NCBI RefSeq assembly: GCF_000686725.1
Contig: NZ_JMLK01000006.1
Location: 326,302 to 390,301 of the forward strand
DNA: 64,000 bases
Source of the DNA: Clostridium akagii DSM 12554
GTDB taxonomy: Bacteria > Bacillota > Clostridia > Clostridiales > Clostridiaceae
Direction of reading: 5' to 3'
The notes under the pieces were generated by a model. It was not told the origin of the DNA and did no database searches. It saw nothing but the letters and a program-made list of their open reading frames with translations. This document shows, in pieces, positions 34,936-43,770 of the stretch (the stretch's first letter is position 1; each line of letters starts with the position of its first letter). The position numbers and the translations under genes are program-made.

Positions 34936-35211
34936 ATGATGATTAATGAATCAACAAACATGAGTGGAAGTATAGTAGTAAAGAGTACTGTAGGAAATGG
35001 TGATGTAGACACAATTGTAGCTTATGTAACAGCTTCACTGGATGGCAATGCACAGAGTCTTAATATCAATTTAAATGTTTCCAATAAAGTATTATTAAAT
35101 TCAACTGGAGCTATGGATATTGCTGGAGAAACTCCTGCAGTACAATATACAGAATTTGAAACAGCAGTAAAAGCAAGAGCAAAAGAATTAGGTTATGTAA
35201 TATTTGTTTAA
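34936..35211 (+). CDS. Small phage structural-type protein, 91 aa
   Basis: A beta-rich protein (NMSGSIVVKSTVGNGDVDTI, AQSLNINLNVSNKVLLNSTG) with an acidic C-terminal helix. It stands between the fibre gene and cargo/lysis genes. GAGGATGG precedes tandem ATGs. No family recognised. Confidence 0.6.
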   Translation: MMINESTNMSGSIVVKSTVGNGDVDTIVAYVTASLDGNAQSLNINLNVSNKVLLNSTGAMDIAGETPAVQYTEFETAVKARAKELGYVIFV

Positions 35212-35226
35212 TAAAACATATATTTT

Positions 35227-35637
35227 ATGAGAGGCTTTATATCCTATTTTATTTTTTGCAGAAAAAAGGTAGTAGATTTGGTCAGCAATTGGATTTACAA
35301 GTGTCTATCTTTGCTAATAGCTTTTTTATGTGACAATCCAAGATATTTTAAATTAAAAGCTTATCAAAAAATCTTAATAGGTGGCTTAGTTATAACACTG
35401 GGGGAATTAATCTCTGGTGTTATTTTAAATTTATGGTTGCATCTTAATATATGGAGTTATGCAAGTGATAGATTTAACTTCTTAGGGCAAATAGAATTAA
35501 AAAACTGTATTCTTTGGACACTTATAATAACGCCACTAATTCTTTGGTTAGATAGCCACTTGACTTATTATTTATATAAAGAGGATAAGCCTATTAGTTT
35601 AATTGGATTTTATAAAGATTTATTTACTCTGAAATAA
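35227..35637 (+). CDS. Membrane protein, CmpB/PF06541-like
   Basis: A 136-residue protein with about three membrane segments (ILIGGLVITLGELISGVILN, ILWTLIITPLILWL). The stretch WLHLNIWSYASDRFNFLGQI resembles the putative ABC-transporter type IV family (WDYS..NxxGQI). Homologues turn up in clostridial prophages near lysis genes. The ATG has no good ribosome site, so the start is uncertain. Confidence 0.5.
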   Translation: MRGFISYFIFCRKKVVDLVSNWIYKCLSLLIAFLCDNPRYFKLKAYQKILIGGLVITLGELISGVILNLWLHLNIWSYASDRFNFLGQIELKNCILWTLIITPLILWLDSHLTYYLYKEDKPISLIGFYKDLFTLK

Positions 35638-35789
35638 CGAATTAAATAATGAATTACAATTAAACATATACCTTATAAAGTAAGATATGACGATATTTAA
35701 GGAAATTTGTAGCATGAAAGTTATTGTAATAATATGTAGAATGGTGTTAACTTTTATATATAAGTAAATTAATTATTAGGGGGATTAAT

Positions 35790-36818
35790 ATGAGAAAGGT
35801 AAAAACTAATTGGAAGAAAATATTTGGAGTAATATGTTGCATATTTTTAATAACAGGAATTTTGGCTAGTACAAGTAGTGCTAAATATGTAAATGCTGCA
35901 ACAATCGGACAATCATTGCCTACTCCTGAAAGCGGGTGGCAGAGAATTGATGATAGTGACAGTAAAATAAATTATGTTGGAAATTGGAGTAAGGAATCTA
36001 TATCTGGAAATTATAATTTGACTAGCCATTATTCATATTCATTGTCGGATTCGTATAATTTTAAATTCTATGGTACTAAATTTAGGCTAATTGCTGCCTA
36101 TAATACGGTTCATTCAAATAATGTAAGAGTAACAGTTGATGGTGTAAACTATAATTATTCTGGATATTACACATCATTAATTAGGGGCGTATTGGTATAT
36201 CAATTAACAGATCTTTCTTTAGGAGTACATACTGTCACAGTATCAAATCAAGCAAACGGCGCTATAACATGTGATGCTATTGATATAGATGATACAGGAT
36301 ATTTTATAGAACCATCAGCAACACTAGCAACAGGAATATCATTAGATAAAACATCATTAGATATGAAAATAGGAGATACAAGCAATTTAACGGCAACAGT
36401 AACACCAGATAATGCAACCAATAAAACTGTAAAATGGACTTCGAGTGATACAAGTATAGCAACAGTAGATGCAAATGGTAAAGTTACAGCAGTAAAACAA
36501 GGTTCTGCTACCATTACAGCGACTACGCAAGATGGTAGTAATCAGTCAGCAACTTGTACAATTAATGTGAAAAATCCTGTTGATGGTAATGCATTATTGA
36601 CGGTAACCATGACAGACGGACAACAAAGAACTTATGATATAACTATGAGTCAAGTTAATGACTTTATAACATGGTATAACAACAGAGCAAATGGACAAGG
36701 TAATTTTACTTATTCATTTAATAAAACTCCAAGTTCAGCAGCATACACAAAAAGAACAGAGTATTTAATATATGATAAGATATCAAATTATGATGTTGAT
36801 GAATATAAGGCAAATTAA
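35790..36818 (+). CDS. Secreted protein with bacterial Ig-like (Big_2) domain
   Basis: A 342-residue protein with a signal peptide (KKIFGVICCIFLITGILAST, cleavage likely after NAA near residue 37). Residues 40-175 are a beta domain (DSYNFKFYGTKFRLIAAYNT) resembling carbohydrate-binding modules. Residues 181-260 are Big_2 (TGISLDKTSLDMKIGDTSNL, KTVKWTSSDTSIATVDANGK). GGGGG precedes the ATG. It has its own spacing and terminator, so it is probably a lysogenic-conversion gene that changes the host surface. Confidence 0.75.
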   Translation: MRKVKTNWKKIFGVICCIFLITGILASTSSAKYVNAATIGQSLPTPESGWQRIDDSDSKINYVGNWSKESISGNYNLTSHYSYSLSDSYNFKFYGTKFRLIAAYNTVHSNNVRVTVDGVNYNYSGYYTSLIRGVLVYQLTDLSLGVHTVTVSNQANGAITCDAIDIDDTGYFIEPSATLATGISLDKTSLDMKIGDTSNLTATVTPDNATNKTVKWTSSDTSIATVDANGKVTAVKQGSATITATTQDGSNQSATCTINVKNPVDGNALLTVTMTDGQQRTYDITMSQVNDFITWYNNRANGQGNFTYSFNKTPSSAAYTKRTEYLIYDKISNYDVDEYKAN

Positions 36819-36838
36819 ATAGCATTAGTACAAAAAAT

Positions 36839-36865
36839 AGAGTCTGAAATACGGCTCTTTTTTTA
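36839..36865 (+). terminator. Terminator of the Ig-domain gene
   Basis: AGAGTC and GGCTCT (one T-G pair) flank TGAAATAC, followed by eight T. Confidence 0.65.
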
Positions 36866-36907
36866 CATTTAAAATAGTTACAATAGAAAATTAATGTAAC
36901 ATAACAA

Positions 36908-36948
36908 AGGCAGAATAGAGGACTAGGAATAGTCTTTTTATTTTGCCT
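36908..36948 (+). terminator. Second hairpin before the lysis genes
   Basis: GACT and AGTC pair around AGGAAT with TTTTTA after them, enclosed by AGGCAGAATA and TATTTTGCCT, which also pair in part. Confidence 0.4.
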
Positions 36949-37010
36949 ATTTTTAGTGGAAAAACTTAGGAAGAAAGTGTCTTAATTATATAGTAGAATA
37001 ATAGTATAAA

Positions 37011-37036
37011 GAGTATCCAATTGGGTGCTCTTTTTT
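37011..37036 (+). terminator. Terminator directly upstream of the lysis operon
   Basis: GAGTATCC and GGGTGCTC pair over eight positions (with G-U) around AATT; six T follow. Three stacked hairpins here insulate the lysis genes from the cargo gene. Confidence 0.6.
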
Positions 37037-37054
37037 ATTTGGAGGAGGTACGAA

Positions 37055-37351
37055 ATGGATGCAACCATTGTAGGTATTATTTGTGGAATAGGGGGACTTG
37101 CTATAGGTTTTTTAGGATTTGTAAGAAATACGAAGCAAGATACAAGACAAGACACTCAAGAACAGGTTAGTAATTCAACTAGAGTGGAAATCAAGCTAGA
37201 CTATGCTATCACAGGTATCAATGAAATCAAAGCAGATACAAAGGATACTAAAAAAGATGTAATAGCAGTATCAGAAAGGCTATTAAAAGTTGAAGAAAGC
37301 GCTAAATCAGCTCACCACCGACTAGATAGAATAGAAGATATAAAGGAGTGA
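37055..37351 (+). CDS. Small lysis-module membrane protein, 98 aa
   Basis: One N-terminal membrane segment (TIVGIICGIGGLAIGFLGFV), then a charged coiled coil (EIKADTKDTKKDVIAVSERL) ending SAHHRLDRIEDIKE. The end resembles XhlA/BhlA-type proteins that sit next to holins, though XhlA has its membrane segment at the other end. GGAGGAGG precedes the ATG. It is four bases from the endolysin. Confidence 0.65.
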   Translation: MDATIVGIICGIGGLAIGFLGFVRNTKQDTRQDTQEQVSNSTRVEIKLDYAITGINEIKADTKDTKKDVIAVSERLLKVEESAKSAHHRLDRIEDIKE

Positions 37352-37355
37352 ATTA

Positions 37356-38381
37356 ATGAAAACTAAAAACAGAATATTAACCATGTTAGTAGCATTTACA
37401 TTTGTATTTGCTACTTTTTTATTTCCTTTAAATGTACAAGCAGTAACAACATATAAAGGGGTAGATGTTTACGAATATGACAATATAAGCAACTATCAGC
37501 AATTTAAAGACACTGGTACACAAGTGGTCATACAAAAGGCAACAGAAGGTTTATACCACAATGATAGTTTATTATATTACAGATACAATCATCTGTTGCA
37601 ATATGGCTTTAAAGTGGGATTTTACCACTATGCAGATAACACAAGTAATCCAACAGGAGAAGCACAACATTTTCTAAATGAAATTAGTGTTTTACATTCT
37701 GATACTGTTCTATGGCTAGATATCGAAAATGAGGGCGAGTGGAGCAAAGACCAAGCTATAAGCTATACCAATGCTTTCATAAATTATGTACAAGCAAAAG
37801 GCTATAAGGTTGGTTTGTATACAGGTCAAAGCTTTTACCACGATTATCTTGAAGGCAATATATCTAGTGTACCTTTATGGCTTGCAAACTATAGTACAGC
37901 ACCAACACTATTTCCCAATAGCTTATCATGGCAATATAGCGGAACTGGAAGAATTGACGGAGTTATTGGAGATATAGATTTGGATTATTTCAATTCTAGT
38001 ATTTTCACTGGAAAAGCACCATCTCAAGCACAGGCAACTAAAATCAAAGATACTACTAGTACACAATTTTGGGGTGGCTATGACATAGATAAAGTAAGAA
38101 GTTTACAAAAATTATTGAATGGATTAGGAATAGCTAAATTGAACGAAGATGGAAAACTAGGTACTCAAACATTAAGAGCTATGGCAAGGTTACCTGTTGC
38201 AAAATATTCAAATTATCATAATTCAGCTTACACTAATTGGCTTGAAATTCAGTTAGGGAAAACTCCAGATAATATATTTGGTAACGGCATGAGTAATACT
38301 GTTAAAACTTTTCAAAGATCAAAAGGAATTTCGGCAGATAGTAAGGTTGGAATTCAAACTTTAAAAGAACTATTAAAATAA
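37356..38381 (+). CDS. Endolysin, GH25 lysozyme with signal peptide and PG-binding repeats
   Basis: A 341-residue protein. Residues 1-29 are a clear signal peptide (ILTMLVAFTFVFATFLFPLN, then VQA). GH25 follows: GVDVYEYD, WLDIENEGEW (the DxE acids near residues 122-124), GLYTGQSFYHDYL, LWLANYS, and GDIDLDYF. Two peptidoglycan-binding domains follow (VRSLQKLLNGLGIAKLNEDG; VKTFQRSKGISADSKVGIQT). It hydrolyses the MurNAc-GlcNAc bond. The signal peptide means Sec export is likely instead of holin-dependent release. Confidence 0.92.
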   Translation: MKTKNRILTMLVAFTFVFATFLFPLNVQAVTTYKGVDVYEYDNISNYQQFKDTGTQVVIQKATEGLYHNDSLLYYRYNHLLQYGFKVGFYHYADNTSNPTGEAQHFLNEISVLHSDTVLWLDIENEGEWSKDQAISYTNAFINYVQAKGYKVGLYTGQSFYHDYLEGNISSVPLWLANYSTAPTLFPNSLSWQYSGTGRIDGVIGDIDLDYFNSSIFTGKAPSQAQATKIKDTTSTQFWGGYDIDKVRSLQKLLNGLGIAKLNEDGKLGTQTLRAMARLPVAKYSNYHNSAYTNWLEIQLGKTPDNIFGNGMSNTVKTFQRSKGISADSKVGIQTLKELLK

Positions 38382-38403
38382 AAAAATATTGGAGGAATAT
38401 AAA

Positions 38404-38976
38404 ATGTCAAATTATAATTTATATGTAGCAGTTATCATAATTGTAGTAGTAATAGGGGGTATGGCTATTGTAGCACCTTATCTAAAAAAGAAAGGTATAA
38501 AAGCGGGTACTATACTAGAAAATGTAGAAGCAGATGTAATTAAGGCAGGCACAATAATAAAAGCAGCAGAATCTTTATCACCTAGTCCAGTATTAAACTA
38601 TTTAGATATCATAGATAGTCTTGCAGAAAAAGCAGTAAAAGCGGCACAACAACTTTATATATCTTCACAATTACCATTAGATCAACGCAAGACTAAAGCT
38701 AGAGAAATTATACTTGATGGATTAAAAACTGCTAAAATAGCGGATACAAGTGAATTAGATACATTAATAGATGCTGTTATAGAAAGTACTATTTTGGATA
38801 CTAAGACACCTGAGGAGCAGAAAACACAAGAACAAAATACGTTAACTCAGCAAAATACAGCGCTACAAGCTACTGTTACTCAATTAAACACAGACAAGGC
38901 ACAATTAGAACAGCAAATTGTGGACTTAACTGCTAAGATTAATACAGTACAAGCTACAGTAATTACACAAGTATAG
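38404..38976 (+). CDS. Holin, LLH type
   Basis: A 190-residue protein. One membrane segment (VAVIIIVVVIGGMAIVAPYL) is followed by a helical cytoplasmic region and a Gln-rich coiled coil (ALQATVTQLNTDKAQLEQQI). The segment ALAEKAVKAAQQLY-like SLAEKAVKAAQQLY with KARE is typical of phage_holin_LLH. GGAGG precedes the ATG. Confidence 0.75.
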   Translation: MSNYNLYVAVIIIVVVIGGMAIVAPYLKKKGIKAGTILENVEADVIKAGTIIKAAESLSPSPVLNYLDIIDSLAEKAVKAAQQLYISSQLPLDQRKTKAREIILDGLKTAKIADTSELDTLIDAVIESTILDTKTPEEQKTQEQNTLTQQNTALQATVTQLNTDKAQLEQQIVDLTAKINTVQATVITQV

Positions 38977-38977
38977 T

Positions 38978-39018
38978 AAAGAGCCTAGCGGGGTTAAAAT
39001 CTCACTAGGCTCTTTATA
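38978..39018 (+). terminator. Strong terminator of the lysis operon
   Basis: AAAGAGCCTAG and CTAGGCTCTTT are perfectly complementary over 11 bp. It is the end of late transcription. Confidence 0.85.
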
Positions 39019-39059
39019 TCAAGTTATAATATATTCAAATACATATTGGGAGTGATTTT

Positions 39060-39176
39060 ATGGAGTTTTTTATTTATATAGCCCCTTGGGCAACAATGGG
39101 TTTTAGCATTATATACTTATCAATAGAAAATGATAAATTAAGAAGTAGAATTGAAATTCTTGAAAAAAGAAAATAA
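39060..39176 (+). CDS. Single-pass membrane microprotein, 38 aa
   Basis: GGGAGTG precedes the ATG. One hydrophobic segment (FFIYIAPWATMGFSIIYLS) followed by a charged helix (KLRSRIEILEKRK). Size and layout suit a small membrane regulator or toxin. Too short to place in a family. Confidence 0.5.
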   Translation: MEFFIYIAPWATMGFSIIYLSIENDKLRSRIEILEKRK

Positions 39177-39178
39177 CA

Positions 39179-39643
39179 TTATTTTTTAAATTTTGTCCAT
39201 CCTAAAATAGCAATTATAATCGTAACTACAATTGAGACTATTCCAATGGCTAGATTTTCATGAATTTTGAACCAACTGTCTTTAGCGGACACTTGTGTGG
39301 CATTTTCGGTTGTAACAGCAGTTTCTTCAATTGATTTTTCAATTTCTATAACCCCTAGATTATTCAAATATTTTTTATATTTATAAGCTGTATCATCTAC
39401 CCAAGATTTATTACTGGAGCTAAAACTGATTGTACTATAAGATATAATTGAACTTAATCCAATTGAATATACATCATCAATATCAATGCCACATAATACT
39501 ATTAACGTTACTGATTCAATTGTATCGTTTGTATGTACTTCATTTTTAAATTCCTCAATATTAGAAAAATTGTAATGTTCGTTACCTGACAAATATATAT
39601 CAAGAATTAATTGAATATGACCAATATTAACAGCAGATATCAT
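39179..39643 (-). CDS. C-tail-anchored cargo protein, 154 aa
   Basis: Leftward gene converging on the microprotein, with stops two bases apart. The N-terminal 110 residues are soluble (MISAVNIGHIQLILDIYLSG, VTLIVLCGIDIDDVYSIGLS); residues 131-151 are a membrane anchor (LAIGIVSIVVTIIIAILGW). Opposite orientation at the end of the lysis module is typical of a prophage-expressed conversion or exclusion gene. No family recognised. Confidence 0.6.
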   Translation of the reverse strand: MISAVNIGHIQLILDIYLSGNEHYNFSNIEEFKNEVHTNDTIESVTLIVLCGIDIDDVYSIGLSSIISYSTISFSSSNKSWVDDTAYKYKKYLNNLGVIEIEKSIEETAVTTENATQVSAKDSWFKIHENLAIGIVSIVVTIIIAILGWTKFKK

Positions 39644-39917
39644 TATAATATTTTAATATTTCATGTTTAAAGAATGTAACTTTATGGATTTTTATATTTT
39701 GTGAATAGTTCAACACTATACCTCTTTTCATTTGGATTAGAATAAGTATAAGTTTACAATTATTTCATGATAATTACAAGATTGATACAAAAAGTATTAA
39801 ATTGACTTTTACATAAAATCACCAAAAAAATCTATCTAAACATTATACTCAAAATCTTTGCGTTCTTTTAATGAAAAAATTTTTAAAATTCTTCACTTAT
39901 CTGTCCAATTATTTTAT

Positions 39918-40107
39918 TCACTTAAAAAATATACTCCAAACAATAAAAATAATAACCGCCAAAACAAAAAAACACGAAATTGGATTTGCCAAGTTAACTG
40001 TCCAGGCAATTCCGTATAGTTTTGGAACAACAAAATTCGAATCCTCCTTGTTATAGTAGTGAAAAGCACCTTTTATTTTTCTATATTCTTTAATTTCTTC
40101 TTGCCAT
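39918..40107 (-). pseudogene. DUF5808-like small membrane protein, broken at the start
   Basis: From 40103 leftward a 61-codon frame reads QEEIKEYRKIKGAFHYYNKE, then DSNFVVPKLYGIAWTVNLAN, then a membrane segment (CFFVLAVIIFIVWSIFF). The VPKxYGIxWTxNxAxP core resembles DUF5808. A well placed ATG (40107-40105) after GGGGG is one base out of frame: ATGG instead of ATG before CAA. No other start is in frame. A one-base insertion next to the start codon, or a sequence error, explains it. Confidence 0.6.
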
Positions 40108-40208
40108 ACTTAAATCCCCCTTTCGGTAGTTATTTCTAAATTTTTTATAAGGTACTTACGAATAGCCGTTACTTGGATTTTTTTACTATTGTGTCTGCAT
40201 TTAACTAT

Positions 40209-40253
40209 ACAACATAACAATGTAATTATTAAGGACATTGTTATGTTGTTTTA
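40209..40253. terminator. Perfect 15-bp terminator hairpin
   Basis: ACAACATAACAATGT and ACATTGTTATGTTGT flank an 11-base loop, followed by TTTTAC. Symmetric, so it can act both ways. Confidence 0.7.
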
Positions 40254-40390
40254 CTAATTGTGAGGGGATGAAAAAACAAAATAATCATAAACATGATATT
40301 TAAAACCCTAAAATGTATTTTATAACTACTTAGTCTATTAACTGTAGAATTTTAATGCTAAGATATATAATTATACGAGGAGGTGATATT

Positions 40391-40569
40391 ATGGAACTCT
40401 TTAAAGAACAATTATTATAATTGTTCTAACTGATATAATCGAATTTTATGTAATAAACAAAAGACATTTAGTAATTACGCCAAGACTTGTCTTTTTAATC
40501 ATAGTAGTTACAATTGTACCCATAGTGATTAATGTATGGTATAGTTTACACAAAAGTGGTTTGATTTAA
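40391..40569 (+). pseudogene. Small membrane protein gene with a frameshift
   Basis: A perfect ribosome site (GAGGAGGTGAT) precedes ATG, but the frame MELFKEQLL stops after nine codons. Shifted by one base near 40407 it continues as IIIIVLTDIIEFYVINKRHL, then VITPRLVFLIIVVTIVPIVI and a stop, a small two-segment membrane protein of about 60 residues. A one-base indel early in the gene is likely. Confidence 0.55.
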
Positions 40570-40650
40570 TAAAATGATTATTAAGAGTCATGTTAGAAAA
40601 TTTAAAATTGTGATATTATCAACACTATTATTAAACATAGTCTAAAATAA

Positions 40651-40695
40651 AAAAGGGCTTAGTGAGATTAAATTCTCAATAGGCTTTATTTTTGT
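40651..40695 (+). terminator. Terminator upstream of the NACHT gene
   Basis: AAAGGGCTTAGTGAGA and TTCTCAATAGGCTTT form an imperfect long stem followed by ATTTTTG. It resembles the lysis-operon terminator at 38978 and separates the NACHT gene from leftward neighbours. Confidence 0.6.
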
Positions 40696-40830
40696 TTTTT
40701 GTAAATACTTGTCCTTTTTTGAAAAATAGCCTACAATAAATAAAAGAAACTACTTTGACGGAAAATAATCAATGGTCTCTTAAACGCTAATTGTACTATA
40801 TTTAATAAGTACAATACCAGGGGGATAAAT

Positions 40831-42666
40831 ATGTCAGACGAAATGAATGTAAATAAGATAACGGCTGAAGTAGTTACAGCTTTGGCCAAAGATACTGCTA
40901 AGTCGGTTTTCAAAAAAGTAAAAAGTTATTTTGCAGATTTGCAAAATAAGGATGAAGTTGATTTTGGAAATGCATTTGAAAATTATTTGAATTGTACTAA
41001 ACAAATACATTGTAAAATAAAAACATTATTGTACAGACACACACCAAAAGATATTTATTCATTTTATGAATGTGTAGGGCTTAGGTGGGGAAATAAAATA
41101 ATAGATACCTGTGATGTTAATAATATAGTGAAGATTGGGCATAAAATAATAATAACGGGTACAGGCGGAATTGGTAAAAGCGTTATGATGAAACATTTTT
41201 TTTTGAATTGTATTAAAAATATAAACTTAGTGCCTATACTTATTGAGTTAAGAGGCTTAAATGACATCGATGAAAAAAACATTGATTTAGTTGATTATAT
41301 GTATAAGGTTATGGATACATATAAGTTTAAGTTAGATAAGAAATATTTCGAATATAGCCTGGAGACGGGGCGTTATTTAATCTTGTTGGATGGATTTGAC
41401 GAAGTAAAAAATAGTTTGTCGATAAAAGTTACAAAAGGAATACTGGCTTTGTGTGATAAATATCCATGTAATTATTATGTTACAACTTCTCGTCCTTTAG
41501 AAGAGTTTATAGGATGGAATGATTTTACTGAATTGCAGTCAATGGTTTTAACTAAGGAACAAGCATTATCATTGATTAAAAAATTAGAATATGATGAGAA
41601 TATTAAAAACAAGTTCTATGAGGATTTAGACGAAAAATTGTATGAAAAATATGATACTTTTGCTTCCAATCCTTTATTACTTACTATTATGTTATTGACT
41701 TTTGAAAATAGGATATCAATTCCTGATAAATTAAATGATTTTTATGAACAGGCATTTACTGCATTGTTTCATACTCATGATGCTGCAAAAGGTGGTTATA
41801 AGAGGGATATTTCATGTGATTTAGGATATGAAGATTTTAAAAACGTATTTTCTTATGTTTGTTTTAAATCATTCTTTAATAGTGAATATGAATTTTCGGA
41901 AAATAAAATCATTTCTTATTTATGCATAGCGAAAGAGAAGAAAATAATTAATAGAGGTTTTGATTCTTTAAACTATTTAAAGGATCTAACAAATTCTGTA
42001 TGTATGTTGATGCATGAAGGATTGGATTATAGTTTTTCACACAGATCATTTCAAGAATATTTTGCAGCACTATATACTATTCAGTTGGATGATGAACAGC
42101 AAAAAAAATTCTTAACAATTTGGTTAAAAGAAGGTAGTCATAGAGTAACAACAAATTATTTAGATATGTTGTATGAATTACAACCAGCCAGATTTATTAA
42201 AAATGTGTTATGTCCAGGCTTATTTGAACTTAAAAATTTTTATGAAAAAAGTGGTAATTCTAAAGAAACGATAGTTTCTATGTTATACTCACATCTATCC
42301 ATTAGAAAAAATACAAACAATAATAAAAAAAGGTGCTTAGTCAGAGTAAAACATGCATATTTTCATGAAATATTTTCAAGAACTTGTATTGTTGGTGAAT
42401 ATGTAAAAACAGAAGATGCCATTAAAATAAAGGAAAAAGAAGAGAAAAACAATAATATGGTTAAGTTGATAACAGAAAAATATGGGGAAAATTATAGTGA
42501 TATTAGTTTCGAAAAATTAAAAGAAGATGGTTTATTCGGAGAATTAATGAAAAATATGAGTTGGATAACAGAAAGATTTGACTTTACAATGGAGTTTTTA
42601 TTAAATTATGATTTTTTACCAATAGGACGAAAAAAGAAATTATCATCTATGTTGGAGGAATTATAA
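40831..42666 (+). CDS. NACHT-domain NTPase, candidate anti-phage NLR-like protein
   Basis: A 611-residue STAND ATPase. Walker A is GTGGIGKSVMMKHF (about residues 110-123). Walker B is YLILLDGFDEV (182-192) with the extra acidic residues that define NACHT rather than NB-ARC. Sensor TTSRP is at 218-222. A winged-helix segment with SFSHRSFQEYFAALY lies near 401-415. The N-terminal 100 residues are a short helical effector-like region. The last 200 residues lack visible LRR or TPR repeats. Bacterial NACHT proteins of this short type (bNACHT) defend against phages. GGGGGATAA precedes the ATG. Placed just past the prophage lysis and conversion genes, flanked by terminators, with an isolated promoter region. 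Confidence 0.88.
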   Translation: MSDEMNVNKITAEVVTALAKDTAKSVFKKVKSYFADLQNKDEVDFGNAFENYLNCTKQIHCKIKTLLYRHTPKDIYSFYECVGLRWGNKIIDTCDVNNIVKIGHKIIITGTGGIGKSVMMKHFFLNCIKNINLVPILIELRGLNDIDEKNIDLVDYMYKVMDTYKFKLDKKYFEYSLETGRYLILLDGFDEVKNSLSIKVTKGILALCDKYPCNYYVTTSRPLEEFIGWNDFTELQSMVLTKEQALSLIKKLEYDENIKNKFYEDLDEKLYEKYDTFASNPLLLTIMLLTFENRISIPDKLNDFYEQAFTALFHTHDAAKGGYKRDISCDLGYEDFKNVFSYVCFKSFFNSEYEFSENKIISYLCIAKEKKIINRGFDSLNYLKDLTNSVCMLMHEGLDYSFSHRSFQEYFAALYTIQLDDEQQKKFLTIWLKEGSHRVTTNYLDMLYELQPARFIKNVLCPGLFELKNFYEKSGNSKETIVSMLYSHLSIRKNTNNNKKRCLVRVKHAYFHEIFSRTCIVGEYVKTEDAIKIKEKEEKNNNMVKLITEKYGENYSDISFEKLKEDGLFGELMKNMSWITERFDFTMEFLLNYDFLPIGRKKKLSSMLEEL

Positions 42667-42763
42667 ACAAAGATTGAGATATTTTAGGCTCTTTTCGCGC
42701 TCAAATGGTACTAATATAATAAAGAATATTTATTCACATCTATGTATTTTTTAGTTTGTTGAA

Positions 42764-42814
42764 ATATATGTAATTATATTTTATAAATGAATATAATTAC
42801 ATATATTCATTTAT
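42764..42814. repeat. Two overlapping, mutually exclusive hairpins
   Basis: ATATATGTAATTATATT (42764-42780) pairs perfectly with AATATAATTACATATAT (42790-42806). The loop and right arm also form ATAAATGAATAT (42783-42794) with ATATTCATTTAT (42803-42814). Both cannot form at once. It lies about 100 bases after the NACHT stop. Confidence 0.7.
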
Positions 42815-42898
42815 AATTATATAAGCTATTTGAAATACAGAGCCGGGCTTAATATAATATATATTTAAGAAATGCGAAAATTACGTTAATGGGATAAT

Positions 42899-42925
42899 AA
42901 AAAACGCACCACTCGGAACTTCATT
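42899..42925 (-). repeat. Dispersed hairpin, copy A (diverged)
   Basis: Reads on the minus strand as GTTCCGAGTGGTGCGTTTTTT. It keeps the right arm and T tract of the family but the left arm is worn. Confidence 0.5.
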
Positions 42926-43195
42926 TTGGATGGGTATTAGAAAATTAGTATATTTAAATTATTGCCGTTGCTTAAGATTTTAAATAATAAAATTTAAAAT
43001 CTAAAAATAAAGATATGGCAAGAAAAATTTTGCCATACGAACAAGAAAATACTTACTTATATCCATGTATTTATAATTGTATAACTTATTTCAAATTAAA
43101 AATTCAGCTTATAGGTCTACTCGTACATTGAAAATACTAAATTAATAACTTAGTGTTTTTATGTCTGTATCAATCTCAAGTGAATCTTTTAGAAA

Positions 43196-43350
43196 CTATT
43201 CAGAAGGTTGTTTAACTAGTTTATTTAATTTAACTTTTTTAGTACCAAATGTAATATCTCCTTGTACAGTTGCATACTCTCCATTGACTGATTTAACTGA
43301 TACGTCATAACTCATCCCATATTTACCTTTAAGGTATACTCTATCACCAT
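43196..43350 (-). pseudogene. Small beta-rich protein gene, broken at the start
   Basis: GGAGGG and ATG (43350-43348) are well placed, but that frame stops after 12 codons. One base over, a frame reads GDRVYLKGKYGMSYDVSVKS, then VNGEYATVQGDITFGTKKVK to LNKLVKQPSE. It looks like an SH3/KOW-like small protein missing one or two bases after the start codon. An internal ATG could give 39 residues but has no ribosome site. Confidence 0.55.
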
Positions 43351-43504
43351 TTCAATCCCTCCTTGAATATTAAAATTTTCTATAATATATTTATATAAGG
43401 TCTCTACGAGGGTATATAAATTAATAATATGTTCTCATTATCTATATATTCTATATATTGGATAGTTTTTATACATATTTAAATTTTAAATGTTTTTCTA
43501 CAAT

Positions 43505-43534
43505 AAAAAGAGCGTACATTTAGGTACGCATCTT
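43505..43534 (-). repeat. Dispersed hairpin, copy B
   Basis: Minus strand GATGCGTACCTAAATGTACGC then TCTTTTT-type tail. The stem is GCGTACC/TGTACGC around a short loop. Confidence 0.6.
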
Positions 43535-43770
43535 AATGAAATTGAGTAGAAACAATAATGAATGAGAAAATATAAATACATCTATCATACATTTATATCA
43601 TCTCTTTTATTATATGGAATATATGATAAAATGTTGCAATAAAACAAGTGAAACCATAGAAAATTAATTCTGTGGTTTCATCCATATAAGTAGGGTTTTA
43701 TGATTGTATACATAGGATACATAAATTAGTATGCTGTATATTATTATTTTTATAATTATTTTTATACATA

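Noticed and set aside
1..40000. Integrase and attachment sites
   Set aside because: No integrase or recombinase gene and no recognisable att core in the window. The left end lies outside, so att sites cannot be assigned.
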